This document shows, piece after piece, positions 11,376 through 23,249 of a stretch of DNA of 64,000 bases. Under the pieces are notes generated by a model. The model did no database searches, was not told where the DNA came from, and saw only the letters and a list, made by a program, of their open reading frames with translations. This DNA is from Odiellus spinosus (lineage: Eukaryota; Arthropoda; Arachnida; Opiliones; Phalangiidae): assembly GCA_963920705.1 (NCBI GenBank), contig OY987226.1, positions 4,094,501 to 4,158,500 on the forward strand, read 5' to 3'. A program made the position numbers and the translations under genes. Numbering within the stretch: position 1 is the first letter of the stretch; each line of letters begins with the position of its first letter.

Positions 11376-11980
11376 TTAATATTCCGACTCATAGTCTTAC
11401 GTTTTACGCAAAGTACCATGATTTCTGAATTAATTAATAGATGAGTTTCCTCTTAATTACTATGGTCATAAGCTGTCAGATCCTCCCAAAAAACTAAATA
11501 AGAAGAGGGTTTAACTATATAGGAATAAATATAGGTACAAAATATTTTTTTCTTAACCGCGTATCATCCCAAATTATGAAAAGATTGCAAAGATTAAAAT
11601 AACTTCAATCTTTTCAATTCGTGGGAGCTTATCCCAAGAGTAAGGTAGGGTGGCAGTCAAACTGGAAATATACTCATGTATATTATATATTCGGAGTTAA
11701 TAACCGGGAACATTGACTTTGGTTTTATGATATGCCAATATTATAGGGTAAGACCATAGGAAAGTAAAAATTCACGTGTCGAAGCACGTTTTCCTTAACT
11801 GTCAATGATAAGAGTTAAAGAGAAAATGACTAAGTAGATAAAAAGGGGCGGATTGATACAAAATGTTAAACATAGTAGGAAAAAAGTAGTAGTTGAGAGC
11901 TCCCCGTTAAATATTCCTATACATATTCTTTTTTTTTTTTTTAATTTATGTAAAATCAGTTTATCAAACTTTGCATATAT

Positions 11981-12319
11981 CAGAAGTAGATGAAACCCTC
12001 CTTTGAAGCCTACTACTCTAATGTTCCATATAGCGCTCCTCTTTGTATGGGTAAAATTCCCAATTTTACGAGATCGGAGGGGTCCTACTTCATACCCCCC
12101 CTGTCTACGGAAAATTGGAAATTCTCTCTCTCCACAAACGACGACGTTTTTTTGACGAACTCCAAGGCTGCTAGAGATATTCGCTGGACGAACTCCCGCT
12201 CCGAAAATATCTACCGTTAGGAGGCGTACGAATCGCGCTTTTTGAAACTAACCCATACAGAGAGGGGTAGACAAGACCCGGGAGTAATAGACTTCAATGG
12301 AGGGTTTCCAAGGCTTCTG
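11981..12319 (+). mobile_element. R2 MITE (CAGAAG family)
   Basis: A 339-bp copy with both termini (CAGAAGTAGATG at left, GGCTTCTG at right). The flanks CATATAT and CTAATAC do not match, so the duplication has decayed or the flank was rearranged. Confidence 0.88.
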
Positions 12320-12390
12320 CTAATACCCGCAATATTATTTGGATTAAAAAAATTATATATTCATGAGAGCTCTATTATTCTCATTTGTTT

Positions 12391-12560
12391 ATAGCTACGT
12401 TCACACTTGACACTTTGGAACCGTTTTCAAACCGTTTCAAAAGCTCAAATCAAAATATTAATTTTGTTTCTTGATCAAAGATCTACACAGGTGATTTCAA
12501 AATTTTATAATTTCACCTTTCCAAAACGGTTTCAAAGACTGTAGTGTGAATGAGGCTTAA
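12391..12560 (+). repeat. R11 short MITE-like element
   Basis: About 170 bp, from TAGCTACGTTCACACT to GTAGTGTGAATGAGGCTT. It contains CCGTTTTCAAACCGTTTCAAAA and TTTCTTGATCAAAGATCTAC. The termini resemble R1, but the body is different and shorter. Other copies are at 27093, 36040, 38886 (partial) and 52232. Confidence 0.75.
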
Positions 12561-12952
12561 GTTTCATTTGAATGGCGCTAAATCATGTTCTTGATTATTT
12601 TCAATTGCTCGTATGTCACGGATATTTTATGAAGCCAAAGTTGGGGCGTCTTTTGATTAGTCTGAGGTTCAGAATAATTTCCTAGAGTCGATAAGTGAAA
12701 CTAATTTAGGAATTTGTTAATGGTTGAATTTCAATGAAGGTATACACGCAATAAAGATATATCTAGATGGCTTTTTTCAATCAATATTATTTGGTACGTG
12801 TTTTCAAAATATACGAATGTTTTTGAAAATGGTTTTGATTCTTCACGAAGCCAAAAGAAAAAGAATTAGGTACTAAAAATTCCGCAAAAAATATTACGAG
12901 CTCCTAAAATTCAATTTACACTTTAAAATATCCAGGAAATAAAGAAAACATC

Positions 12953-13198
12953 AAGTAGATTTGCAACCTGACTCGATTCGGGCCTCGTCAAATTGATCTC
13001 GGGCAAAGCTAGTAAATTTAACCTTTTATAAATTGAAAAATTTTAAAACATTCAATTTTAGGCTTCAACGAGGAAAAATATTCAAATTTGGTTAAAATAG
13101 TCTAAAATGGAAAATTGCAAATTCGACCCTTGTGATTAAATTGGCGAGATCTTTTTTCACGAAGCTCGAATCGAGTCAAGTTGCGTGTCTACTTTAAA
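12953..13198 (+). repeat. R10-related element, short form
   Basis: Inverted termini GTAGATTTGCAACCTGACTC at left and GAGTCAAGTTGCGTGTCTAC at right, about 245 bp. It shares termini with the 735-bp copy at 6231 but has a different, shorter centre. Confidence 0.7.
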
Positions 13199-13664
13199 TC
13201 AAAATACTCAAGACATGCTTTAGGAAAGTGGGTCACAAATAACCACAGAAGGATGATTTATTGACGTCAATAAAGCAAGCACCCACATTAATTTGAGTTA
13301 TTGAGAACTTTCTTTTAGAAATATTTCTTGAGAAAAATTAATTTTTTTTCCAAAATTTGAATTTTATGAATGTGGTTAGCAATGAAAGAATTTCATAGAT
13401 TTGCAGTAAATCATTATTTTTTTTGAAGGACTATTCTCGAAAATTCTGGGTTTAAAAGATAAATATCAGAACCTTTGACCAATCTACGTGCTTCTTTTTA
13501 GCTAATGAGTATAAGTAGCCTTCTTAAGAATTTCAAGGTTTACATTTAACGGTGTATCATACATTTTCCACAAACTTTAACACGATTTGAATGCTTGTTA
13601 TTAAATTAAAATACTATATTATAATTATAGATTTAGATTTAAAATAAACTTAACCCCGCAAAAA

Positions 13665-14044
13665 CAAATCGATTTAAGAAAAAACGGTTTCCTGTACGCA
13701 GGGTTGCCACAGTTTTTTCAGATTCAAATTCCCTGACTTTTCCAGGTTTTTCCCTGACCGTTTCAGCTAATGCTATCCAATTTTTAACCTTTTATTTTTT
13801 ATAATACTTAAAAATAAATATTTTCAAATTACATGGTAATCCTGGCTTCTTGAAAGATCTTTAAATTCCCTGACTTTTTAAAATATCTTAAAATTCCCTG
13901 ACCTTTTTGGTTCATTTTCAAATTCCCTGACTTTTCCCTGTTTTCCCTGACCTGTGGCAAACCTGAGTACGGTTCACAAGACTCAAGATAAACGTTCTGA
14001 TACGGTTTAAATCGATTCCAATGCCTAGTACGAACGCGGCTTAT
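13665..14044 (+). repeat. R1 element, 5'-truncated, split by R8
   Basis: Only the second half of R1 is present (AAAAAACGGTTTCCTGTACG ... CCTAGTACGAACGCGGCTT). It is interrupted at 13699-13965 by an R8 element. Confidence 0.75.
13699..13965 (+). mobile_element. R8 element (CAGGGTTGCC family)
   Basis: It starts CAGGGTTGCCAC and ends GTGGCAAACCTG. The interior is built of repeated AATTCCCTGACTTTT units. The left flank GTACG recurs one base after the right end, suggesting a 5-bp duplication. Other copies are at 37818-38275, with GTCTC on both sides, and 61270-61535. Confidence 0.75.
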
Positions 14045-14285
14045 ATAATCCGGCAGCAAAGATCTTAACAATCGAATCGATATGGCAATTAACCTTCTGA
14101 GTTTATTCGTAACTCCTATAATAAAACTATCAAAATCAAAAGGTCACTACAAAATGCGCGTAATATTAACAATTTTATTCAATTAAGTGGGCAGTATAAG
14201 GAAAAGATAGAAAATAAAGTGCTATTACGTCACATAACCCATAATTAAGTCGTTATTGGGGAAATCTCTGTCAAGTTGAGAAGTT
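14045..14285 (+). repeat. Dispersed duplication, copy 1
   Basis: It matches 30040-30290 in the same orientation: AACAATCGAATCGATATG, TTATTCGTAACTC, AATTTTATTCAATT and GAGTCGTTATTGGGG-like blocks in the same order. No coding frame is conserved between the two, so it is probably an old repeat. Confidence 0.55.
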
Positions 14286-14550
14286 TTTCGTATATTACCA
14301 AGTCTGTCAAGTATAAAATGAACCACAGGCAACTGACTACAAAATTCTGACATTTGGAGCTTAAGGGCAAAGAGTGTGGAGAGATGTAAATTTAAAAATT
14401 TAAATTAAATATTTCCTCAAACTTTCGCTGGTCGAAAATTATTAAGTATTTTTTCTTAACTCACAAGGTTCTAATTAGTCTAAATAATGATCTGATGATT
14501 ACCTGATTACTTCGAAACGTTGTCAAACTAATAAAACAGATTAGTTAAAT

Positions 14551-14885
14551 CAGAAGCCGATGAAACCCTCCTTTGAAGTCTACTACTCCAATGTTCCATA
14601 TAGCGCTCCTCTCTGTATGGGTAAAATTCCCAATTTTACGAGATCGGAGGGGGTCCTACTTCATCCCCCCTGTCTACGGAAAATTGGAAATTCTCTCTCT
14701 CCACAAACGATGTTTTTTGGACGAACTCCAAGGCTGCTAGAGATATTCGCTCGACGAGTTCTCGCTCCGAAAACATCTACCGTTAGGAGGCGTACGAATC
14801 GCGCCTTTTCAGAATAACCCATACAGAGAGGGGTAGACAAGACCCGGGAGTAATAGACTTCAAAGGAGGGTTTCATCGGCTTCTG
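14551..14885 (+). mobile_element. R2 MITE (CAGAAG family)
   Basis: A 335-bp copy with perfect 7-bp duplication GTTAAAT (14544-14550, 14886-14892). Confidence 0.93.
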
Positions 14886-14979
14886 GTTAAATATAATAGT
14901 GCAGTGTTTTCTTGCGAAGATAATAAAACAAAGCTTACTCGCAAATAAGAATAATATTTTAAAAATATAAATAATTCAT

Positions 14980-15253
14980 AAGCCGCGTTCATACTAGGCC
15001 TTCGAATCGATTTAAACCGTTTCAAAACGCTTCGCTAGAGTCTCGAATCGATTTGATTTGATTTCTTGAAACCGATTCGGGAACCAATTTCATACCGATT
15101 CGGCTGGTTTCATAAACCGACAGATGAAGCTACAATAAATCGATTTATATAATGTGTGAACACATGGGGCTTAAACGGATTCCTGGCGATTTGAATATCG
15201 GTTTGATTTTACCGTTTCAAATCGATTAAGATATGCTAGTGTGACCGTAGCTA
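14980..15253 (-). repeat. R1 MITE-like element
   Basis: A complete copy in reverse orientation, GCCGCGTTCATACTAGGCC to CTAGTGTGACCGTAGCT. Confidence 0.82.
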
Positions 15254-16572
15254 TTCTTTTGAGTCAGCAAAGAAAAAAGTCTAGTCTGAACGAGTCTTTA
15301 AAAAGTACGTCAATCAAAAATTATAATCGCCTTGTATCAACGACTAAATGCTTGTCAAAACTTAACTTTATAATTATATGAGGTAATCGTTTAACGATAT
15401 ATACTTACAATTTAAAATAATTTATTATTCAATTATGGGTTTAAAAAAAAAGGGTAATTTTAGCAAGTAGCTTCCGTTAACTTCGCACCATCCTAATTGA
15501 TATTAAAAAAGGGAATTTTTGGGTTGCTTTTTTTTATTCGTTTAAAATGATAGGAGGCTCAATTAACATAACGGTTACAAATACTATTTTTCTTCTATTA
15601 AATTAAAATTTTATTTTATCAGGAAATCAAAAATAGAAGGGATATTTAACTGGCTTTTGTAAGTGCGCTCTTCAGACGAGGCTTATCCGATTTAACCGAG
15701 GTTTACCTTATTAAACCGGCTAATTACGCCTCGTTTGAAGTGGGTATTACTAGGCATATATATTTTTTTAATTATTTTTTACCACTCCGCCAGCAACAAT
15801 ATTTCACACTAGTTTTATGGAAAAAATACTAAAAGGCATTTAAATTAAAAATATTTTAATTTATTCGCGAAATAAATTAAGAAATTAAACACTAGAAATT
15901 AAGTCAATAAGCCTAAATACGGTCTAATTCTTTCTATTTAACTTTGCCCTTAACCCAATTGAAACTTTTCTTTTTCGCGAAATCGCAAAAAATGTCAAAA
16001 CGCTTATAGGTTAAATTTTTAATCGCTAATTACTTTGGTAATAAACCATTACCATATATATATATATATATTCTTTGTATTTAAATTAACCATGTAAAAG
16101 AGTTGGATAATCACGTGATTTCTAATTTCTAATATTTATTTTAATAATTACAGATATATATTTAAATGAATTTCTTTTAGATATCTAAAAGCTTTGGGGC
16201 TTGCGTAATATTTAATCATTTGAATCGCCATCATATTTCAGTGACTACTTTTTTCGCTATGAGGTTTATCATTATGTATTATTCCACCAAAGCGTTAGCC
16301 ATTTAGCAAATTAATCTTAAACAAAAGTATAGAATTCATAGAATAAAATAAAATAATGTCCTTGTAAGGAAATCGATATAAAAATAAAAAAGGATTAGAA
16401 GGACTTTTTTTAATTCGTATTTGATGATAATAAGATAACGCTAACTCGAGGCTGGACCTATCTTTCAATGAGAATTGCCTCCCAGGTGTAATAGTGACAA
16501 TTTAATTGACCTATGGTTCGCCCATTTGAACATAATTTTATTCTTGCGCGTGCTTGAGATCTAAGTTGTTAC
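15254..16572. other. AT-rich DNA, no gene seen
   Basis: It contains an (AT)n microsatellite near 16058-16074. A roughly 75-bp stretch (about 15665-15745, CGAGGCTTATCC ... CGGCTAATTACGCCTCG) has a relative in inverse orientation near 23288-23345. Nothing else is recognisable. Confidence 0.45.
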
Positions 16573-16863
16573 CAAGAAGGATCAAACAAGGAGAGGAAAA
16601 GTGGGGACGGCGCAGTTCCTACTGCGTCGGCCTAAACTCCCACTCTGGGAGAACGGGGGTAGAGATGTTTCGTGGTAAAATGTTGTCACGTGGGTAAAAC
16701 GGATCCTTTATCAGCTTGGTAGTAGCCAACGACGCTAGTGACCACGTGACAACATTTTACCTCGAGAATTTCCTATCCCCCTTTCCACCCGAGTGGGAGG
16801 TTGGCTCTTCTCTCTCTAACTCAACGCAGCCCCACTTTTCCTCTCCTTGTCTGATCCTTCTTG
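16573..16863. mobile_element. R4 foldback MITE (CAAGAAGG family)
   Basis: A 291-bp copy; perfect 7-bp duplication TTGTTAC (16566-16572, 16864-16870). The centre differs from the 10-kb copy by a short indel around TCAGCTTGGTAG. Confidence 0.92.
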
Positions 16864-16941
16864 TTGTTACGCATGCGCAAGAGTAAAATTTATAAGTATT
16901 CTTATTTTTTTTTTTTTTAGATTTCAGTCAGGAGCTATATA

Positions 16942-17456
16942 AACCGCGTTCACACTAGTCCCTGGAATCGATTTCAACAATTTCAAAACGATTCGTTGGA
17001 ATCGTTTTTTCTCGAATCGATTCGATTCGATTTCTCGAAACTGCTTCGGGATTTGTTTTCAACAACCGATAGATGAAGCTACAATAAATCGATTTATAAA
17101 GATAACGCGTGAACACAAGACGCTTAAAACGATTCCTGGCGATTCTAATATCGGTTTGATTTTACAGTTTCAAATCGATTAAGAAATGTTAGTGTGACCG
17201 TAGCTACTAGGCCTTGAAATCGATTTCAACCGTTTCAAAACGATTCGTTGGAACCGTATTTTCTCGAATAAATTTGATTCGATTTCTCGAAACTGCTTCG
17301 GGAACCAGTTTCATAACGATTCGGTTTCAAACAACCGATAGATGAAGCTACAATAAATCGATTTATAAACTCTTAATTTCAATGTGATCCCATAAGCTAC
17401 GTTCACACTAGCGTATCCATATCGATTTTAAACTTTAAAATCAAACCGATATTGGA
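16942..17456 (-). repeat. Cluster of one complete and two partial R1 copies
   Basis: A full copy at 16942-17205 is followed directly by a second, 3'-truncated copy (17206-17370) and by a short terminal fragment starting AAGCTACGTTCACACTAG (17394-17456). The head-to-tail order suggests tandem duplication or repeated insertion. Confidence 0.75.
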
Positions 17457-17555
17457 AAATTTCAACAGCATCCTACCAAATTCAAGAGAATTGGACCAAA
17501 ATGTATTTAGGCTTAATTACTACATCTAACCTTCACAGTTTTATATTTGTTAAGG

Positions 17556-17892
17556 CAGAAGCCGATGAAATCCTCCTTTGAAGTCTACTACTCCAATGTT
17601 CCATATAGCGCTCCTCTCTGTATGGGTAAAATTCCCAATTTTACGAGTTAGAAGGGGTCCTACTTCATCCCCCCTGTCTACGGAAAATTGGAAATTCTCT
17701 CTCTCCACAAACGACGACGTTTTTTGGACGAACTCCGAGGCTGCTAGAGATATTCGCTCGACGAACTCCCGCTCCGAAAACATCTACCGTTAGGAGGCGT
17801 ACGGATCGCGCCTTTTGAGAATAACCCATACAGAGAGGGGTAGACAAGACCCGGGAGTAATAGGCTTCAAAGGATGGATTCATCGGCTTCTG
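17556..17892 (+). mobile_element. R2 MITE (CAGAAG family)
   Basis: A 337-bp copy; perfect 7-bp duplication GTTAAGG (17549-17555, 17893-17899). Confidence 0.93.
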
Positions 17893-17959
17893 GTTAAGGG
17901 CATAAAAATTAAAATTAAAATGGCTTGTAACAGACGAGTTTCAACCCCATCTACCATTT

Positions 17960-18210
17960 AATTCCTCCATTAATAGACTCGCACCAGGCTACAGTTCTTT
18001 AAATAGAAAATTAATTACAGTAAGATACGAAGCTTTTTTAAATCCATTCAAATCGTAAAACTAATTACATTGGTATTAAAAAATAAAATTCATTTTTTTC
18101 CCGTATGTTATTAAAATGTTTTTTTCTTGTAAAGGCAAATTGCTTCACGTGTTTCGACCGTGTTTGAGAAAAACATTCACTTTCAATCGAGATGGAGTCC
18201 GTGCACGAGG
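17960..18210 (+). repeat. Dispersed duplication, copy 1 of a pair
   Basis: Aligns with 22563-22805 in the same orientation. Shared words include GTTCTTTAAATAGAAA, TAATTACAGTAAGA, GCTTCACGTGTTTC and TGCACGAGGT. The reading frames are not kept between copies, so this looks like a noncoding repeat. Confidence 0.6.
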
Positions 18211-18289
18211 TTAGTCTTACATCTCACCAAATTTAAAGCTACGTTCGCACTAGAGAATTTCAAATCGTTTTAAATCAACTTTACAAGAT

Positions 18290-19096
18290 GATAATAATGC
18301 ATTAGGGAATGATCTTTAACGAGTGGCTCATGTTAATTTTATTATTTTAAATTAATCTAGGAAATGACTTCTTTCTAATGGTGCAATCAGTTTATGCCTT
18401 GGTGATAGCAGAGAGCAGATACGGCCATTTCAAGATAGGGCTCATTTTTGGATTTTTGCTCGATATCTATCAGTTGCGGAATAATCTTTAACGAGTGGCT
18501 CATGTCAGTTTTATTATTTTAAATTAATCTATTGAATGTCTTCTTTTTAATGGTTCTATCAGTTTATGCCTAGGTGATAGCAGAGAAAAGTTACGGCCAT
18601 TTCAAGATAGGGGTCATTTTTGGATTTTTGCGCGATATCTATCAGTGGCGGAATACTCTTTAACGAGTGGCTCATGTCAATTTTATTATTTTAAATTAAT
18701 CTAGGGAATGTCTTCTTTCTAATGGTGCTATCAGTTTATGGCTTAGTGATAGTAGAGAAAAGTTACGGCCATTTCAAGATAGGGGTCATTTTATTATTAT
18801 TGCTCGATATCTATCAGTTGCGGAATAATCTTTAACGAGTGTCTCATGTCAATTTTATTATTTTAAATTAATCTAGGGAATGTCTTCTTTCTAATGGCGC
18901 TATCGGTTTATACCTTGGTGATAGCAGAGAAAAGTTACGGCCATTTCAAGATAGGGCTCATTTTTGGATTTTTGCTCGATTTCTATCAGTTGCGGAATAC
19001 TCTTTAACGATTGGCTCATGTAATTTTTTTTTTAATTAATCTAGAGAATGTCTTCTTTCTAATGGTGCTATCGGTTTATACCTTGGTGATAGCAGA
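18290..19096 (+). repeat. 172-bp satellite, about 4.6 copies
   Basis: The word GGAAT(A/G)(A/C)TCTTTAACGA starts at 18306, 18478, 18650, 18822 and 18994, so the period is exactly 172 bp four times. Each unit contains TTACGGCCATTTCAAGATAGG and CGATATCTATCAG. The last unit is cut at about 19096, where an R7 relative begins. Confidence 0.93.
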
Positions 19097-19270
19097 GAAT
19101 TCAAAAATAGTAACTAACATAATCACGTGTGTGGCTGCTATGAAATGGATAAAGAATAGGCACAAGCGCGTGCGGTTTTGTAAGTTGCGAGTTTTGCCAA
19201 TATTTGCCGTTAGAGGACGCTTATGAACGACAGTTTTTTTTTTATTCATCTTTATCTAATAGTCCGAGCA
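19097..19270 (+). repeat. R7-related sequence, 3' half
   Basis: Contains CCGTTAGAGGACGCTTATGAACG and the TTATTCATCTTTATCTA arm seen in the other R7 copies. The left part (AATAGTAACTAACA, CACGTG) resembles the flank preceding the 33-kb array. Confidence 0.55.
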
Positions 19271-19795
19271 CGAACCTAACATGATTGATTTCATCTGTAC
19301 TCTATTATTCATTTCTCCTCATTTCTTATCTTTATCTGCCATTCATTATAATCTACAGTCGAACTTTCCCGTGAGTTGACTAAGTTGGGGGACTGTTTTC
19401 ATACTTAAAACTTAGAATGCAAATTTATTGGACCACACCTTCTGATAACTCTTAAAATTTACAAAGTTTCCTTCGCGTAGATATTTCCATAATCTAATTT
19501 ATGCGCATAAAATTAAGCGACAATTTATTGACTTTATAATAAAGGTTGTTTTGTCTCTGTTGCGTGGGTGAAAATTCTATTGGGAGGTCGAATACATTCG
19601 ACATTCACTAATGTCAAACTTTAAATATATATTTATGTTAAGTAGAAGTTGGCGTTATAAGGAAAGCTGAGGCGCTTTGTTACACAATGTTAAAGCATTA
19701 AAAGGTGAAAATAGTTCGTGCACTAACACCTTAACCCTTAAAAAGAATATTATAATTTATTTTTAATCATACGCAAGATTATTAAAATATTCATA
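19271..19795. other. AT-rich DNA, no feature seen
   Basis: No gene or repeat is recognised. Confidence 0.45.
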
Positions 19796-20530
19796 GCTTT
19801 CAAATCTCGAATATCTATAGATATATATTTCCAAGCTTTGAAATCTCGAAATATCTCTAGGTATATATTTTCAAGCTTTGAAATCTCGAAATATCTCTAG
19901 ATATATATTTCCAAGCTTTGAAATCTCGAAATATCTCTAGATATATATTTCCAAGCTTTTAAATCTCGAAATATCTCTAGGTATATATTTCCAAGCTTTG
20001 AAATCTCGAAATATCTCTAAATATCTCCAAGTTTTTTAATCTCTAAATATCTCTAAATATCTCCAAGCTTTTATATCTCTAAATATCTCCAATCTTTTAA
20101 ATCTCTAAATATCTCTAAGCTTTTAAATCTTTAAATATCTCCAAGCTTTTAAATCTCTAAATATCTCCAATCTTTTAAATCTCTAAATATCTCCAAGCTT
20201 TTAAATCTCTGAATATCTCCAAGCTTTTAAATCTCTAAATATCTCCAAGCTTTTAAATCTTTAAATATCTCCAACCTTTTAAATCTCTGAATATCTCCAA
20301 GCTTTTAAATCTCTAAATATCTCCAAGCTTTAAATCTAGAAATATATAAAAGCTTTTAAATCTCTAAATATCTAAAAGCGTTTAAATCTTTAAATATCTC
20401 CAAGCTTTTAAATCTCTAAATATCTAAAAGCTTTTAAATCTCTAAATATCTAAAAGCTTTTAAATCTCGAAATATCTCCAAGCTTTAAATCTCGAAATAT
20501 CTCCAAGCTTTTAAATCTCGAAATATTTCC
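19796..20530 (+). repeat. 26/40-bp minisatellite
   Basis: The first part has 40-bp units (AAATCTCGAAATATCTCTAG plus ATATATATTTCCAAGCTTTG). The rest has 26-bp units (CTTTTAAATCTCTAAATATC plus TCCAAG). The 26-bp unit equals the 40-bp unit minus a TAGATATATATTT-like insert, so one form derives from the other. Most units carry AAGCTT. Confidence 0.92.
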
Positions 20531-21056
20531 CAATATTTCCAAGTTATAAAATTGTAAAAAAAATCTTAAATATCAACTTTGTAATCGCAAAATATGTCTA
20601 AAATCTTGCCTATAAAATTTGAATATTCAACCATAATCTTACACCTTTAAAATTTAAAAAAAATTAAGATAATATATTATTTTTTTATTAGATAATAATA
20701 TATTAGATATTTAAAAGAATTTCATCGAAAATCTTCGGGGCGATCAAGAATTTCAAACCTTAGCTTTAGTTGAATAAAATCTTGGAAATTTCAAGTTTAA
20801 CCCAGGTATTAATTTTATCGTTCTAATTGTATTAAAATTTCTTTTTATCAAAATAAAAAATATCCCAAATCTTTAACCATCTTCTAATTGGTTAAATCTT
20901 ACACAACTCATTCCGATCTTCCCTATATGCTTGAAAAATTCCGTATATATTTTAAATAAACGAAACACGAATTTTGAAGAACAGCCACAAAACCATAAAA
21001 CTACGATACCAAGAAATTGGAAAAAAAAAAAAAAATTAAATTTAAATTAGACTTAC

Positions 21057-21311
21057 GAGGAGCGGATTTGTTTCCTTCTTAACTCTTCCACACAATCACC
21101 AAGTCTGAATTGACTCGGGAATCACTCGTAATATTGTCTCCGGGAGAGATCTTGAAAATTGCTCGCCTTAGAGGGCTTCAGCTTCCTAACGCTCGCACCT
21201 TGGAATTGACCCTGAGTCTACCTCGCTGCTAGGTATACCGCAATGCCGCCAGCATTTTCTAACTCTTTCCTTTCCCCTTTCTCTCTCTCTCCTTCTCCGA
21301 ATCCTATATAA
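21057..21311 (-). promoter_or_regulatory. Candidate TATA promoter and noncoding first exon
   Basis: Read on the minus strand, a TTATATAGGA box lies at about 21302-21311 and a purine-rich tract follows. About 220 bases of non-repetitive, G+C-richer sequence then end in CTCCTC|GTAAGT (donor at 21056). This combination suggests a TATA-type promoter driving a 5'-untranslated exon. On the same strand, the next coding exon seen in the window is gene A at 2.6 kb, so this could be its first exon across an 18-kb intron. This is inference; no transcript evidence is available. Confidence 0.3.
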
Positions 21312-21633
21312 CAAGATTCCTTCCCTTGAAATTATCTCTCTGTGGCTTCTCCTTCATTACTAGCCTCCTAGAAAGAAAAAGAAAAAAAAAATATATAGAA
21401 ATTTAAAAACTTTAAAATGATATCAATTTAGACTTAATAGCGTCAAAGAAGTTTTAAATATTGAAAATATGATTGACATATATTGTTAATTTACAGTGAT
21501 AGAAAGGTTGTTATTTTTATCGATATGCCATCATAAGCGCAAAAAGAATCTGTCTTCTGTTTGTGGGGAACACTATCTTAAACTTCATTGCAAACTCCGC
21601 TTGAGTTTGAGTTTTAATTTCAAAGCACGCGGC

Positions 21634-21980
21634 GAGATTAAGCCTAATTTCAAACGTCGATTAAGCCTAATTTCAAACGTCGATTAAGCCTTATTTCAAA
21701 CGTCGATTAAGCCTAATTTCAAACGTCGATTAAGCCTAATTTTAAACGTCGATTAAGCCTAATTTCAAACGTCGATTAAGCCTAATTTCAAACGTCGATT
21801 AAGCCTAATTTCAAACCTCGATTAAGCTTCATTTAAAACGTCGATTAAGCTTCATTTAAAACGTCGATTAAACCTAATTTTAAACGTCAATTAATCCTAA
21901 TTTTGAAACTCGATTAAGCCTAATTTCAAACGTCCATTAAGCCTAATTTCAAACGTCGATTAAGCCTAATTTCAAATTTC
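21634..21980 (+). repeat. 23-bp minisatellite, about 15 copies
   Basis: The unit is CGTCGATTAAGCC plus TAATTTCAAA (23 bp). Point variants (AAGCTTCATTTAAA, AATCCTAATTTTGA) are concentrated in the last third. Confidence 0.93.
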
Positions 21981-22010
21981 GTTTTTTGTGATGTTTAAAC
22001 AAAGGAAGAA

Positions 22011-22546
22011 CTAGAATTCGGAATTCGTATAATTTTTATTAATTTGATAAAAATCTACTAAATTCTGATGTATATTATCTGTTTGATTAAAAATAGACTA
22101 TTTTTCATTCGAGTTAACTTATTCGAAGATAAAAAACATAATCCATATCCGTTTTTATCCAAAAATGGCCTTATCTTAGAATATTATCCGCGTTATACGT
22201 TCGGATTAAAAAATTCAAAATTAATTTTCCTGAAAAATAATGAATAAAAAGATGATTTAAAATCTTAGTTTCGTTGTTTTATTTCTATTCTTCGAATTAA
22301 AAGTCAATTTGAAATATTTTTCTTATATTTTAGACTAATTCTGGAAACGTGAATTTTCTTATCCATCGTTATACGTATGAATACGAGTAATTTGTTCGTA
22401 TATAAAGTGCCGAACGCTTATCTTCGGGTAAACCTTATACATTTAACAATTATACGAATATACAAATTTTATTTTTTAGTTACAAAACATTTTATCTGAA
22501 AATACACGAGTAACAGAAGATAATGGATATCCGATTCCGAGCTCTA
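22011..22546 (+). repeat. R5 AT-rich element, full length
   Basis: The best reference copy, with GGAATTCGTATAATTTTTAT at the start and GATATCCGATTCCGAGCTCT at the end. The interior is unbroken A+T-rich sequence without a long frame. Confidence 0.82.
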
Positions 22547-22562
22547 GCAGACTTTATTAGAT

Positions 22563-22805
22563 CTACTCACACGAGGCTACCGTTCTTTAAATAGAAATTT
22601 AATTACAGTAAGACACAGAGCCTTTATAACTATCGTCAATTCGTAAAACTAATTACAATTTCAGTTCCATTTTTTCCGGTATGTCATTAAAAGGTATTTT
22701 TCTTATAAAGGCAAATGGCTTCACGTGTTTCTACCGACTACTTTCAAGAATATGTTGGAAAAAAAGATTCGGTTTTAGTCAAGGTTGGGTCCTTGCACGA
22801 GGTAA
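22563..22805 (+). repeat. Dispersed duplication, copy 2 of a pair
   Basis: Partner of 17960-18210; see that entry. A 62-codon frame across it is not conserved in the partner and is not called. Confidence 0.6.
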
Positions 22806-22988
22806 TACACGGTTTTTAGTCTTTCAATACGTGCTCGCGTTCGAAGTGCCGACTTACTGGCAGAAATAACAGCTTCACATTGGTCCATATGTGGAGGAAT
22901 TTGTGGCTAAAAGGCGAAAAGGAACATACGCGCGTACTATTGACGAACTCGAAATTTTCATACTCATAAACCAACTTCAAGGGGCTAC

Positions 22989-23249
22989 GGCCATTGGGGT
23001 ACAGATATAATGATGAATTATTACGATAGATGGCGCTCCTTCACCTCTATCTCTCGCTCTCGTACATATCCACGTATTACACCCGTTGCTTTGTGAAACG
23101 CGTCTAGTCTCGAAGCGCGATGGGAGGGGTTACCGCCTAGTTTGTCTCTCTCGACATAGCTTAGCCAATCAGAATAGGATCAGAATGGGAACTACGATAG
23201 CGACATCTTTAAAAACAGATCGGCGCGTAAAGAGTGTACCCCAATGGCG
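22989..23249. mobile_element. R13 MITE-like element, single copy
   Basis: Perfect 14-bp inverted ends: GCCATTGGGGTACA at the left and TGTACCCCAATGGC at the right, 261 bp overall. The interior is unusually G+C-rich for the window and includes CGATAGATGGCGCTCC and GCTTAGCCAATCAGAAT. A short frame inside it is not called. Confidence 0.65.

Noticed and set aside
9254-17883. Several 70-86-codon frames starting MKPSFEVYYS
   Set aside because: They are parts of R2 MITEs, including their inverted ends, and are not transposase.
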